A DNA stretch of 64,000 nucleotides from Homarus americanus (GCF_018991925.1 NW_024732415.1:850835-914834), one strand, 5' to 3'. Counted from the first letter of the stretch, positions 34,076-46,477 are shown. Made by a program: numbers and translations. The notes: generated by a model from the sequence alone, not told the origin.

Positions 34076-34139
34076 TGGATCATTCTTTACAGACAGTGCG
34101 GGTGAGATAATAGGGGAATATTATCTGAGCCGTCCCAAT

Positions 34140-34570
34140 TAGTGTTCCTATTACAACCTTCCTATTAATTTACCTCTATTATACCTTCCCCATTACACTA
34201 CCACCATTACATCTTTCCTATTACACTACACTACCCCTATTAATGGTTATTATATCTTCCCTATTGCACCTACCCTTACCTATTGCGACTCAAACTCCCC
34301 CATCTACCAGAGTCCCTTTACAGTCTACCAGCGTCCCTATTACAGTCTACCAGCGTCCCTATACAGTCTACCAGCGTCCCTATTACAGTCTACCAGAGTC
34401 CCTATACAGTCTACCAGCGTCCCTATTACAATCTACCAGCGTCCCTATTACAGTCTACCAGAGTCCCTATTACAGTCTACCAGCGTCCCTATTACAGTCT
34501 ACCAGCGTCCCTATACAGTCTACCAGCGTCCCTATTACACTCTACCAATTTCCCTATTACAGTAACACAT
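34140..34570. repeat. CTATTACAGTCTACCAGCGTCC minisatellite
   Basis: From 34,310, about 13 units of 22 or 24 bp (CCCTAT(TA)CAGTCTACCAG). The 34,140-34,300 region holds diverged TTCCTATTACACTAC relatives. Confidence 0.9.
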
Positions 34571-34679
34571 CTCACACCGTACCTCGCCATCAGGGTAATA
34601 GGAAGTGATGAGGAACAGCTAATAGGGATTAATGGGGGACCTGACCTATTTACGTTCCATTAAGACTTCCAGGGAGATG

Positions 34680-34930
34680 TGTTTGTTTATTGTATTTGTT
34701 TTATCTGTGTTGTTTGGTTGGTGTTTGTGTTTGGTTGGTGTTTGTGTTTGGTATTGTTTGATTTGTAGGTTGTGTTTGTTGATTGTGTTTGTTGATTGTG
34801 TTTGTGTTTACATTCTGTTTTGTTTGTAGGTTGTGCTAATTGTGTGCTTGTAGGTTGTGTTTGTTGTGTGTGTGTGTGTGTGTGTGTTTGTGTACTGTAT
34901 ATTTGTTTGTTTTTGTTTGTAAGTTTCAAC
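34680..34930. repeat. TGTTTG-rich low complexity
   Basis: GTTTGTGTTTGGTTGGT and related words, with (GT)n at about 34,866-34,886. Confidence 0.75.
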
Positions 34931-35514
34931 ACGTGTGCTTCTCTTCACTGCTTTGCCCCCCTACGCCCCCCCCGCCCCCCCTCCGTCACTTTCCTGTCCA
35001 GTGCAGACTCTGAATACTCTGGGTGGTGAGGGGGAAGGCGAGGGGTGGTGAGAGGGGAGGGGGTGGGTATGAGGGGTAGTGGTGAAGGGATGATGGTGAA
35101 GAATGGTGACGTAGTTATAAATGAATAATGTATACGGTATTACTAAGATCCAGATAGTGACACACAGACACACACATACAAACAAACAAACACACACATA
35201 CACAAACAAACACACCATCACAACATAGGCGAGGCAGACCAACTGAGCGAAGGCAATTTGTTATTTAGTTTCAATCTACATGAAGTCATTATTTACGTCC
35301 TGGCAACCCCTTCAGAATCACCAGCGCAAATGGAGGGTTTTTTTCCCGCGGTTTGGGGTATTTTAGAGAGAGAGAGAGAGAATCGTATTAGGAGGCGATG
35401 CTCATTTGTTTTAACACACTTGAACCTCTTATGAATATTAACCAACAAGACTCAATACCTCACTAAGTTATGATTCATATCTCATTTATTTCTTTATCTA
35501 TAAGTAACATGATA

Positions 35515-35655
35515 ACTGGAACCTAACCGAAACCTAATCTCACTTAACCTAACCTAAACCTAACCTACCCTAAACCAAACCCAACCCAACCTAACCTAAC
35601 CAAGCCAAACCCAACCTAACCCAACCAAACGTAACCTAAACCTAACGTAACCTTA
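35515..35655. repeat. Degenerate CCTAA block
   Basis: AACCTAACC units with ACCAAACCCAACC variants; an interstitial telomere-like block in CCTAA orientation. Confidence 0.75.
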
Positions 35656-35794
35656 GAACTTATAGTAAACAGAGGTAATAACATTGGCTTGAAGGTGATC
35701 AATAGGTTCCTGAGTCCTTGTTATGGGTTCCAATCCTTTATACATATCTCGAGGGACTTGAAATCTGACGCTAGCTTTGGGGGGAGAGAGAGTC

Positions 35795-36335
35795 GAGTTG
35801 ATTGGCTGTCAGACCTATTGACTTATCAGACGCGGATGCTGATTGGCAGTGACTTTCTCTCTTACGGATGTTGATTGGTTGACTCTTTCTCTTACGGATG
35901 TTGATTGGCTGTGATTTTCTCTCTTATGGTTGCTGATTGGTTGTGATTTTCTCTCTTACGGTTACTGATTGGTTGTGACTTTCTCTCTTACGGATGTTGA
36001 TTGGTTGACTCTCTTACGGATGTTGATTGGTTGTGATTTTCTCTTATGGGTGCTGATTGGCTGTGATTTTCTCTTATGGGTGCTGATTGGCTGTGATTTT
36101 CTCTTATGGGTGCTGATTGGCTGTGATTTTCTCTTATGGGTGTTGATTGGCTGTGATTTTCTCTTATGGGTGCTGATTGGCTGTGATTTTCTCTTATGGG
36201 TGCTGATTGGCTGTGATTTTCCCCTTCTGTGAAAGTGGTTTGATTGGCTGTCACTCTCTGTGGTTAATATAGTAGCCCTCTTCTGATTGGCTAAGAGTGT
36301 GTAAATATATGAAACACTCTTATCTGATTGGACAG
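35795..36335 (-). repeat. 30-bp minisatellite carrying ATTGGCTG (inverted CCAAT)
   Basis: Seventeen GATTGG words by my count. The central part (about 36,020-36,215) is a clean 30-bp repeat of TGATTGGCTGTGATTTTCTC plus TTATGGGTGC. On the minus strand each unit reads CAGCCAATCA, the CCAAT-box/NF-Y consensus. Confidence 0.9.
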
Positions 36336-36689
36336 TGATCGTCGGGTTAATAGGCCTATTTTTTGCGTCCAGGTTATCAGCTTCACCAACTAGGCTTGTT
36401 TGTTGTTGTTTTTTGTTATTATGTAAACACTGTCATTATCAGGCCACCGGATGTAAACAACAACAGTGGCTGCTCATTGACGTAAGACACTACTGTAAAC
36501 AAACAACAACAACAACAACAATGGATGCTCAGTACGAGATATCAACATTCGCCTGGCGTTCTCTCGCATTTACTCCATACTGACGGACGTTCGCCAACCT
36601 TCTGCCTCCATTGGCGCTCTTTTATCATAGGAGTTGTTTAATAAAAGATGTTGTTAATATTTATGCAACGGGAGATAAGCTTAAGATGA

Positions 36690-37075
36690 TAGTAGTAGAA
36701 GTAGCAGTAGTAGTAGTCGTGTAGTAGTAGTAGTAGTTGTAATAATAGTAATAGTAGTAGTAATGACAGCAGCAGTCACGTGGTTATAATTCATTCATAT
36801 ATTTGACCGGAAGTTGTGGCAGTAAGAAGAGTTTCCGGTCAAGGAGATGGATGGAGGGGGAGGAGGGATGGAGGAGGAGGATGGAGGGGAGGAGGGAGGG
36901 GATGGAGGAGAGGAGGGTGGAAGGATGAGACTGAGAGGCCACAGGGAGGGGAGGGCAGGGGGAGGGGGAGGAAGAGGGGTCAGTTGCCAGAGATGATGAA
37001 AGAGGGAGTGGAGGGAGGAGGGGGAGGAGGAGGGGGAGGGGGGAGGGCAGGGAGATGGGAGGGGGGGAGAGAGAT
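36690..37075 (+). repeat. (AGT)n and polypurine tract
   Basis: AGTAGTAGT at about 36,690-36,765, then GGAGGGG/GATGGAGG purines at about 36,840-37,075. Confidence 0.85.
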
Positions 37076-37184
37076 TCACAGTAATAATAAATAAATTAAA
37101 TGAGAGTGTCTGTTCTAACATATATACATACATATATGCATACATACATACATATCCATTAATATCCATCCTATAAACACACAA

Positions 37185-37185
37185 T

Positions 37186-37228
<43 letters not shown>

Positions 37229-37520
37229 TCAGTGTTACATAAGGCCCCTTGTATGCAGTTACCTAACGGTTACCCCCCTTCCCCCTCATCTCTCAATCAA
37301 CCTCTCCTCTCCCCACCCCTCACCACCTACCCTTACCCATCACCCCTCACCTTCTCCCCTAACTCCCAATTACAGTATTTAAACAATTAAGACGATTTTA
37401 AAGCATATTTACAAAGGTTAAGAGGAATTTACTGCACATTTACAGAGGTTAAGATGAATTTGCAGATTATTTACAAATATTAACACATTTACAGATTATT
37501 TACAAATATTAAGGAGAAAT
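37185..37520. repeat. (CA)n, C-rich segment and TTTACA units
   Basis: (CA)n at about 37,187-37,223, a C/T-rich segment to about 37,370, then four or five diverged ATTTACA(G/A)A(G)GTTAAG units to about 37,510. Confidence 0.7.
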
Positions 37521-37670
37521 AAGCATGGTTTATGGCCGTGTTACCTGTGTGAGAATGTTACAGGTGTGGTGTCTAATTAATAACCAGGTAAGAAGGTTCA
37601 CCTGTACACCTCCCTGAACTGTTGACCTTTAACCTTATAACACATATTAACATTGATAATATTTTGCCTG

Positions 37671-37727
37671 TGACGTAACGAGTGACGTAAGCCTATGACG
37701 TCACCTGTGAAGGTAAACATGACGTAA
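37671..37727. promoter_or_regulatory. Cluster of four TGACGT(A/C)A words
   Basis: TGACGTAA at 37,671, 37,683 and 37,720, with the full palindrome TGACGTCA at 37,696, all within 57 bp. They are not in an obvious tandem repeat because spacers differ (4, 5 and 16 bases). This is the densest CREB/ATF-like cluster of the window. Confidence 0.35.
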
Positions 37728-37754
37728 TTAGTATAGGTAAGGGGCTTCCTATTG

Positions 37755-37860
37755 GTCAAGTTATGTTAGGTTAGGTCAGGTTAAGTAAGGTAAGGTAAGG
37801 TTAGGTTAGGTTAGGTCAGGTTAAGTAAAGTAAGGTAAGGTTAGGTTAGGTTAGTTTGGT
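37755..37860. repeat. TTAGG/AAGGTAAGG block
   Basis: Two similar halves of GGTTAGGTTAGGTCAGGTTA followed by AGTAAGGTAAGG. Confidence 0.8.
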
Positions 37861-37989
37861 TTCACCTAAAAGCAAAAACAAAATGCTTAGCAGTCATGTT
37901 CGTGGTACTGTTCTAACAATGGTCAAGTAAACAGGCCTCAACCCGCTTCCCGTTTTCTATAAACTGGTGATTATTCTCAAGTGGATGAT

Positions 37990-38348
37990 CGACCTTGACA
38001 CACACACTTTCTCTACTCCTCCTCGACCTTAACATACAAACCTACTCCTCCACCTCCTCCTTGACATACAAGCCTACTCCTCCACCTCCTCCTTGACATA
38101 CAAGCCTACTCCTCCACCTCCTCCTTGACATACAAGCCTACTCCTCCACCTCCTCCTTGACATACAAGCCTACTCCTCCACCTCCTCCTTGACATACAAA
38201 CCTACTCCTCCACCTCCTCCTTGACATACAAACCTACTCCTCCACCTATTCCTTGACATACAAACCTACTCCTCCACCTCCTCCTTGACATAAAAACCTA
38301 CTCCTCCACCTCCTCCTTGACATACAAACCTACTCCTCCACCTCCTCC

Positions 38349-38355
<7 letters not shown>
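37990..38355. repeat. 32-bp CCTACTCCTCCACCTCCTCC minisatellite
   Basis: About ten nearly identical 32-bp units ending in TTGACATACAAG, from about 38,036 to 38,350. Confidence 0.95.
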
Positions 38356-38380
<25 letters not shown>

Positions 38381-38427
38381 AGGTTAAGATTCACAAAGGT
38401 TCGTAAAATGAATTATCGTATGGTTTT

Positions 38428-38429
<2 letters not shown>

Positions 38430-38483
<54 letters not shown>

Positions 38484-38825
38484 TGACTAATACCCCAGAT
38501 CGTTTATTTTGTTCAGTAACCCATTCCATCCCCCTCCTCTCCCTCTCCCCTCTCACAACAACCTTTCCCTCACACCCCCCCTCACACCCTCCCACTCTCC
38601 TCTCCCCTCTCACAACAACCTTTCCCCTTACCCCCCTCCTTCCATAACAACCTCCCCTCTACCCTCCCCCCTCCTCCTCCTCTCTTCCTTCTTCAATACA
38701 ACATCACCTTCATTTGTTTTGGTAGCGGGCGAGAGAGGGGAAGTGAGAAGCTACTCTTATAAGGTAATTTATTCATCGACCAAACGTTTAGGTTAGGTTA
38801 GGTTAGGTTAGGTTAGGTTAGGTAC
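38430..38825. repeat. (GT)n, C-rich units and perfect (TTAGG)7
   Basis: (GT)n at about 38,431-38,481, CTCACAACAACCTTTCCC units at about 38,540-38,660, and an uninterrupted TTAGG run at about 38,787-38,822. Confidence 0.9.
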
Positions 38826-39064
38826 ACAACACGCTCTTCTTCCTGAGTCATAACAATGTCCTTGAAAGAAGAGGGACGAGGGAAGTCCTTGGAGGATTTC
38901 TGATAGGATGGGTAAGGAAGGGTTCCTAGTATCCCAGCTGTGAGGAAGTAATACAAAGTGGCTCTGTGAAGGCGTCCTACACAGAGGGGTAATGGCCGCC
39001 ACCACGCCCCTTGGTCCATTAGGAATCTCGGAACGTCCTTGGAGCCAGGTGTAGGAGTCCCTGG

Positions 39065-39103
39065 AGGATGTGTGTGTGTATGTGTGTGTGTGTATGTGTG
39101 TGT

Positions 39104-39142
<39 letters not shown>

Positions 39143-39430
39143 TGTGTGTGTATATATATATGTGTGTGTGTGTGTATATATATATGTGTGTGTGTGTGTG
39201 TGTGAGGTTTCCCAATGCACCAACGCTAACACTATCACCACCAGCAACACCATCACCAACACTAACTGCAACACCAACACCACCACCACCTCCACCAATA
39301 CCACCACCTCCACCACCAACACCACCACCAATAACACCATCTCCAACACCACCACCACCAATAACACCATCTCCAACACCACCACCACCATCTCCAACAC
39401 CACCACCACCATCTCCAACACCACCAGGAG
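39065..39430. repeat. GT/ATGT/(TA)n and (ACC)n tracts
   Basis: Interrupted (GT)n with TATATATATG modules at about 39,068-39,204, then ACC/AAC triplets at about 39,235-39,427. The 133- and 207-codon frames across it are artefacts. Confidence 0.9.
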
Positions 39431-39529
39431 GGTCATCTGAGCGTCTCCCCCGTCAGCTAACTCTCATAATAACGGGATGATAAAATGTTGGTGGTGGTGA
39501 AGATAACCTCCCTCTATACCCGTGATAAC

Positions 39530-40440
39530 TGGTCTGTGTCTCTCTCTCTCTCTGTCTTCCTCTCTCCTTTTCCTTCTTCCCTCACATTCTCCCATCCTCC
39601 CTCTGTGGCTTTTTCTCCCTGTCTCTCCCTCCCTCTCAACCTTCTTCCTCTCGCTCTCTTTCTCTTCTCTCTCCCTTAAACACACCTTTTATCTCCAGCT
39701 GTTTCCCTCATCTCTCATAACCGAATCTAAGACATCAACTCGTAGTATATATCTCTCCTAACCTAACCTAACCTAACCTGAATCTAACATAACCTAACTT
39801 AACCTTACCTAAACCAAATCTAACCTGACCTAACCTAACCTAACCTGACCTAACCTGACCTGAACCTAACCTAACCCAGTGCCCCGACCTTAAAATGCCT
39901 TCATCTCCTTCACCATTAAACGTCACAAGGAACTCACCTAAGAATAAACTTTTTTCCTCCCCTTTTTTTCCCATGGTAAAAGTTGGAAGGTACACTCGTG
40001 TTATTTCCCCCCTTTCCCCCCCTCCCTCCCTCCCTCCCTCCCTCCCTCTCTCTCTTTCTACACCCCCCCCTCCCTACCTCTCCTCCTGCACCCTCCCCTC
40101 CCTTCCTACCCCCTTCCTTCCTACCCTCCCCCTAAGGTGATTACACCCCGAGCTGCCTTGTTGTCGCCCCTGCTGTGTTATTCTTTATATTTGTTTCTCT
40201 CTCTATGCTGTTTATTCTGGCTTTCTTATTCCACTCTCTCTTTCTCTCTCTCTCTCTCTCTAGCTCTCCCTTCCACCTCTCCCTCACTCTCACACACGCA
40301 CACACTTTCTCCCTCCCACTCATTCTAATACATACATAAACACACACATACACTTTCTCTCTCTACCTGACTGACACAAACATACACACATACCTCCTGA
40401 CTCTCTCTCTCTCTCTCTCTCTCTACTGTCAAGTTGGTAG
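39530..40440. repeat. Pyrimidine tracts around a CCTAA block
   Basis: C/T tracts at about 39,538-39,690, 40,008-40,130 and 40,230-40,320. A degenerate CCTAA/CCTGA block lies at about 39,757-39,880 and (CT)n at about 40,400-40,423. Confidence 0.8.
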
Positions 40441-40569
40441 ACAGAAAGAGAACGATGTTTACCAAATACCTTCCTTAATGTTTATGTAAATTTTCATCAA
40501 CTTCCCGTCACCTGTCTGTCAACCCTCCGTCACACTCTCTCCCGTCACCTCCCTGGCCATATAACAAAC

Positions 40570-40690
40570 ATCGAACAGGTGTACTTGAGACCACTTAACA
40601 GGTGCACCAAGAGGTTTAGACAGGTGACCCTCAGCTGCATGATGCAGGTGTGTGACGCAGGTGTTTCCCAAGTGTGTGATGCAGGTGTGA
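40570..40690. repeat. Diverged CAGGTG-bearing units
   Basis: CAGGTG occurs about seven times, in contexts such as GATGCAGGTGTGTGACGCAG. Probably an old minisatellite; the word is also an E-box. Confidence 0.5.
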
Positions 40691-40754
40691 GTCAGGAGAT
40701 CAGCTGTGTTTACATATGGAACTAACATACCTGACCCTGAGGTGTCCAAAGTAA

Positions 40755-40756
<2 letters not shown>

Positions 40757-40821
<65 letters not shown>

Positions 40822-40987
40822 GCATCCGGACAGAGACACTCATCTCTCCCTCTCCTCTTCTTCTTCTTCATCTCTACCTGTTCTCACTGTTCTTTTTACG
40901 GCCATAACCTAACCTGACTTGACCCAACGTAACCTAACTTACTTAACCTAATATAACTTTTAACCCCTTCACTACTGGGACAACACA

Positions 40988-41035
<48 letters not shown>

Positions 41036-41097
41036 GATCGCCACTAACCACTTATGTTTAATGGATGTTCATGACAAAGAGCCCTTAGCTTCCTCCC

Positions 41098-41166
<69 letters not shown>

Positions 41167-41295
41167 CCCAACACACAGACACATACACAAACACACAGAA
41201 GGATAGAGAGATGTGATGTGTGTTTATATGTATATGTATGTGTGTACGGATGTGTGTATACGTGTATGTGTACGTATATGTGTGTATACGTGTTA
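40757..41295. repeat. (CA)n, CCTAA stub, (CA)n, (CT)n and GTAT tracts
   Basis: (CA)n at about 40,757-40,818 and 40,998-41,032, CCTAACCT words at about 40,905-40,955, (CT)n at about 41,102-41,163, and ATGTGTGTATACG low complexity to 41,290. Confidence 0.85.
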
Positions 41296-41649
41296 ACCGA
41301 TACTCACATAACCACCTCAACCATCTTACTACGCAACACAACACAACATAAATTAAAACCACGTAATCCCTCCCCCTCTCCCCTACCTTCCCCTCTCCTC
41401 CCCACCTCCATCTCTCCTCCTCTTCCCTAACCTCCCCATCCATCTCCCAGCTCCCCATCACCTCCCCACATTCCCTCTACCCCCCTCCCCCACCCAACCA
41501 ACCTCCCTTTCCCCATCACAACCTCTCCCTGCCCCCTCCCCCGTGTAAACAAACCCCCCTCGATCACGAATGTTTCCCCCACACAAGTAACAAGACCCAA
41601 AAATCGTTCCCACAACCAAGTGATGATAAGTGTTTCGTGGAAGACCAGT

Positions 41650-41825
41650 GTATTAGTATGTATCCGTCTATGCATCAATCTATGTATCAATCTACGTGTC
41701 CATCTATGTATCCATGTATATATTAATCCATGTATGAATCTATGTATCAATCAATGTATCCATCTATGTGTCCATCTATGTATCCATCTATGTATCACTC
41801 TACGTATCCATCTACCTATAAAAGT
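41650..41825. repeat. 12-bp CATCTATGTATC array
   Basis: About 14 units of CATCTATGTATC/CAATCTATGTAT. The plus-strand frame with its CINLCIN pattern is translated repeat. Confidence 0.85.
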
Positions 41826-42044
41826 ATCAATTAATTAGACATGTATAAGGCGACCTCGAGAGATATTTAATTCACCCCATCAAGAGACTTCAACGCCCAC
41901 GACACCTAAAAAATATCTCCCCAGAGGTTTGTCATCAATGGTTTCATCTGGCAACACTGTCGGTGAACCCACAATGGTCGCTCTCATCTGGCCCGTTTGT
42001 TGACAGTCCGTACGAAGGCGGGGATAAGGTTCATTATTCACCAG

Positions 42045-42375
42045 GCAGGGAGAAAGGGAGAGAAAGGGAGAGAAAGGGAGGGTAGGTGGGAGAGGGGGAG
42101 GGAAGGAGAGAGGGAAGGGAGAGAGGGAGGGGGAGGATGGAAGATAGGGAGGAAAAGAGAGAGGGAAGGGAGGGTGGGAGTGAGAGGAAGGGAGGGAAGG
42201 GAGGTGGTGGAGGATGAGAGGGATAGGGTGGGAGGTGTGTCTACTATGTGGATGTACTGTATGTATGTATGTATGTATGTATGCATGTATGTATGTATGT
42301 ATGTATGTATGTAGATGAGAGAGAGAACGGGAGAAAAGAGAGAAAAATAGAGAAATAAGAGGAAAAGAGAGAGAA

Positions 42376-42424
<49 letters not shown>

Positions 42425-42425
42425 A
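42045..42425 (+). repeat. Polypurine tract, (GTAT)n and (GA)n
   Basis: GGGAGAGAAA purines at about 42,045-42,235, (GTAT)n at about 42,258-42,312, and GA-rich sequence to 42,421. Confidence 0.9.
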
Positions 42426-42587
42426 ATTAAGAAGAGTGGTTACCTAACACCTACGTAATGCACCACTTAACAACACGTCTTCATCAACTTTGTTTACCTA
42501 TTCATTACTACCAACACCTTTACTACAGCTCATTAAGACCTCAGTTCATTCATTAAAATGACGCCATAACAAACACTACATCACCAC

Positions 42588-42589
<2 letters not shown>

Positions 42590-42624
<35 letters not shown>

Positions 42625-43056
42625 TCCCTCACATTTTTACTTCTTTCTCTCTCTTCTTTTGACTCTTATTCTCCCTCTCTCTCTCTCTCTCTTAATCCAC
42701 ATTTTACTCGCAAACTTTCTCTCCCTTTCCATATCTCTCACTCAATGACAAAATTAATTACAGTTAATGAGACAGGTAGACCCAAGGTAGACAGGTAACG
42801 AGACAGGTAGCTCCCAGATAGTTCTTAGGTACACAGGTAATGAGAAACAGGTAACCCCAGGTAACCTCTAGGTACATACAGGTAATTAGAGACAGGTAGC
42901 GTTCCCAGGTAGACAGGTACACATAAGTAATGAGACAGGTAACCCACAGAAACATACAGGTAATTAGAAACAGGTACAATCAACAGCAATTAGGTAAGTG
43001 CTCCTCGACTTGTTACCAGGTAGGGGAGCCTTACTGTCTCTAGTCACGCTCGCCAT

Positions 43057-43094
<38 letters not shown>

Positions 43095-43095
43095 G
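42590..43095. repeat. (CT)n, then diverged GAGACAGGTAA units, then (GA)n
   Basis: (CT)n at about 42,591-42,621. ACAGGTA words occur more than ten times between 42,770 and 42,980, often as CAG|GTAA, which resembles a 5' splice site. (GA)n at about 43,061-43,091. Confidence 0.7.
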
Positions 43096-43404
43096 GAAGA
43101 AAAAGAGAGACCGAGGAAGAGAAAGAGGAAAAGAAAGAAAAAGATAAACAAACAAACAGACAGACAGACATAAAAAACCCTCACAACATCACCAATTCCC
43201 AGACTAACAAACAAGCCAATTCACTTAATAAAACTCAAAACACTCTTCTCTATATTCCCTCTCTCCCTCCCTCTCCCTCCCTCTCACTAACTCTCATGTC
43301 CTCCCAAATTATGCAAATTAAGCTCCCAGGTCCCACTCAAGCTCTCAGGAACCACTCTAAGGATTTAAGTTGTAAGCTTAAGTGAGATCGAAAGAGCCTC
43401 AAGG

Positions 43405-43715
43405 ATATTTACCCGGATGAGGGAGATAACTTTTTTATTTACCTGGGGAGATATTTTTGTGGGGAGCCAATTTACCTGGGGAGATATTTTTGTGTTAGTC
43501 AATTTACCTGGGGAGATATTTTGTGGGGAGCTAATTTACCTGGGGAGATATTTTTGTGTTAGTCAATTTACCTGGGGAGATATTTTGTGGGGAGCTAATT
43601 TACCTGGGGAGATATTTTTGTGTTAGTCAATTTACTTGGGGAGATATTTTTTGTGGGGAGCCAATTTACCTGGGGAGATATTTTTTGTGGGGACCCAATT
43701 TACCTCATAGTGAAA
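43405..43715. repeat. About 30-bp ATTTACCTGGGGAGATATTT minisatellite
   Basis: Ten units in which two tails (TGTGGGGAGCCA and TGTGTTAGTCA) alternate. On the minus strand each unit reads CCCCAG|GTAAAT, again donor-like. Confidence 0.9.
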
Positions 43716-43759
43716 ATTCCCCCCCCCCCTTAGGCAATGGATTAGTGGGTGTTGAGTTG

Positions 43760-43862
43760 ACTTTGGAGAGAGAGAGAGAGAGTGTGTGAGAGAAAGAGAG
43801 AGACAGAAATAGTAGGGGGACAGGATGCGACTAGAGAAAAATACTAAATTAATCAACCAACC

Positions 43863-43893
<31 letters not shown>

Positions 43894-44307
43894 AACCCAG
43901 GCGATTGACCCAGTACACTGACCGGAAACTGTTGGTGTTCGGAGGGACAAAATTACCAAAAGTCGGCCAGTTCGAACACCTCCCTCCCCTCCCCCTCCCC
44001 CCACCGGAGACCTTATGAATGAAACTCCCGAGACGTGATGTGGCAACACTGCTGGTGGTCATGTGAGGGTGGTGATGTGGTGGTAGTGATGTGGCAACAC
44101 TGCTGGTGGTCATCTGAGGGTGGTGATGTGGTGGTAGTGATGTGGCATTACTGTGGTTGATGGTGATATGGCAAAGGTATTTACTGTATTTAATCGATGT
44201 TTTTGAGAGAGAGAGAGAGAGAGATTCAGTGACTGACAAACAGCTACAAATGGAAACAAAACAACAAACACACAGACATAACAACACAATTACAGACACA
44301 GACCAAC

Positions 44308-44338
<31 letters not shown>

Positions 44339-44436
44339 TAGCAGGCTTTTGTTGATAGACTACACGTTCTTATCAAGATTTATTGAGTTTTCTATCTGCA
44401 TCTGGGACAACAGTTGTAAACCTTCGGTGTATAGTG

Positions 44437-44480
<44 letters not shown>
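43760..44480. repeat. GA/CA/GT tracts and a 60-bp duplication
   Basis: (GA)n near 43,765, (CA)n at 43,861-43,888, a 60-bp unit (GATGTGGCAACACTGCTGGT) duplicated at about 44,036-44,155, (GA)n near 44,206 and 44,311, and (GT)n at about 44,445-44,480. Confidence 0.8.
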
Positions 44481-44484
<4 letters not shown>

Positions 44485-44639
44485 TTCCTGTCTGTAAGTA
44501 ACTCATGAGTACAAAGGCAGAGAGAGAAAGAGAGAGAGATCTCCAGTTACCATCTCAAACAGCCAGTTCATGTCGAGGCAAACTCCTCCTTCACAAGAGT
44601 AACCATTAACCAACTCACACACTATCGGATACATCTTCT

Positions 44640-44965
44640 TCATGGGGAGGATAAGTGGGGAGGATACGTGATGGGGGAGGTCTGCGTGAGGAGGAGGATA
44701 CTATCAGTGGGAGGGATGCGTGATGGGAGGATGCGTGATGGGGAGGATACATGGTGGGAGGATACGTGATGGGGAGGACTGCATGGTGGGAGGATGCGTG
44801 ATGGGAGGATGCATGGTGGGGAGGATACGTGATGGGGGAGGATACATGGTGGGGAGGGGACTACATGATGGGAGGATACATGGTGGGGAGGGATGCGTGA
44901 TGGGGAGGATGCATGGTGGGGGGGGATGCATGGGGATAGGAAGGGAAACGTGGGAGGGAGGATGC
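44640..44965. repeat. GGGAGGATGCGTGATGG array
   Basis: About 17 units of 17 to 21 bp in which GATGCGTGATGGG and GATACATGGTGGG alternate. Confidence 0.9.
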
Positions 44966-45324
44966 CTAGAGTCCACATTCACACTTTTAGCATACAAAAT
45001 AGTTATGTGTGTGTATGTATGTGTGTGTGTATTTTTTTGTATGTGTATGTGTGTGTGTACAGCCTCTCTCGCCAACCATCCTAACCCCTCCCTCCGCCCT
45101 CTCCACCTTCCCCCTTCCCTCTCCGTCTCCCCTTCCCTCACCCCTCCCCTAGGGTGTAAACAGTACTATACAACATCAAAGAAATTAGAATCGAGAAATG
45201 TAATTAGCAAATAACATGACATGATTAAGTAACACACACACACACACACACACATGAAAGACTATTTATATAATTTCCCTTGTGTGTTTTAGCTTAGACT
45301 CTGAATACTACTACTACTAGGAGA

Positions 45325-45450
45325 CCATCAGGGTAGCAGACCATGGAGGATAGGAGACCATGAGGGTAGGAGGCCATGGAGAATAGGAGGCCATGGAGGG
45401 TAGGAGACCGTGATGGTAGAAGGCCATGGAGGGTTGGAGACCATCATTCA
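45325..45450. repeat. GGAGACCATGAGGGTAG units
   Basis: About seven units of 17 to 20 bp sharing AGGCCATGGAGGGTAGGAG. Confidence 0.85.
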
Positions 45451-45689
45451 CCTGAAGGGCCTCCATACCACAGGTGATAGGCCGCTCTTAACCTCCATAA
45501 ATATTATTCCCGCTCACCTTAACAGAAGACAAGGTTACCAACTTAGCGGTAAACTCGCTCAATTTAGCGATTTTTCAAGGTCGCTTTATTTAGCAATTAT
45601 TTCCGTCTGTTTGTGTGTTTTGGTGATTTGTGAGACGAAAAAGTGAATGTGAGTGAGTTTTGTGTTGATGTTTGTGGTATTTAATTATT

Positions 45690-46115
45690 TTTAAGTTGAT
45701 AATAGTGAAATTGACTAACTTTTGGGATGAGTTTAACTAATTTTAATAACTTTGGGATGATTGTAATTAATTTTGACAACTTTGGGATAATTTGAATTAA
45801 TTTTACCAACTTTGCGATGATTTTAATTAATTTTAACAACTTTGGGATGATTTTTATTAATTTTGACAACTCTGGGATGATTTTAGTTAATTTTAGCAAC
45901 TGTGTAGTGATATTAATTAATTTTAGCTACTCTGGAATGATTGTAATTAATTTTAAAAACTTTGGGATGATTTTAATTAATTTTAGCATCTCTAGAATGA
46001 CTGTAGTTACTTTAAAAAAAAATTGGATTATTTTTAATTAATTTTAGTTACGGTGGAAACATTTTAATGAATTTTGACAATTCTGGGACGACCTTAATTA
46101 ATTTTAGCGGTTAGC
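45690..46115. repeat. 30-bp AT-rich minisatellite with TTAATTAATTTT
   Basis: About 13 units with a nearly exact 30-bp period, core TTTAATTAATTTTAACAACT followed by TTGGGATGAT. Each unit holds TAATTA, the homeodomain core word. Ile/Lys/Leu and Ile/Asn/Phe frames on both strands are translated repeat. Confidence 0.95.
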
Positions 46116-46427
46116 CAATCATAGCAGCTCCCTCAAGCGACAATCAGGAGCGGTGAGTGTTGGTAGTTACTCTTACCTGCCCAGATAACACAGGTATGAG
46201 AGGCAGCCCTTTAGATAACACTCTGGGCTTAAAAATACCTCACGAGCTGAGGAAAACGCTGTGTGGGGGTGGACAGACTACTGGCTTTCTGGGTTTGACG
46301 GTATTTAACCAATTCAGAGGATATTTAACAAAGCCAGGTGGTATTTAAATAAGCCAGGGCAACTCCTATCATGTTCGTGGTACTTTTCTTATATAACACA
46401 CCTAAACTTATTGATCCAGGGGTTACC

Positions 46428-46429
<2 letters not shown>

Positions 46430-46477
<48 letters not shown>

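Noticed and set aside
38813..39440. 207-codon minus-strand and 133- and 136-codon plus-strand frames
   Set aside because: Made of (GT)n, (TA)n and (ACC)n tracts. No coding homology.
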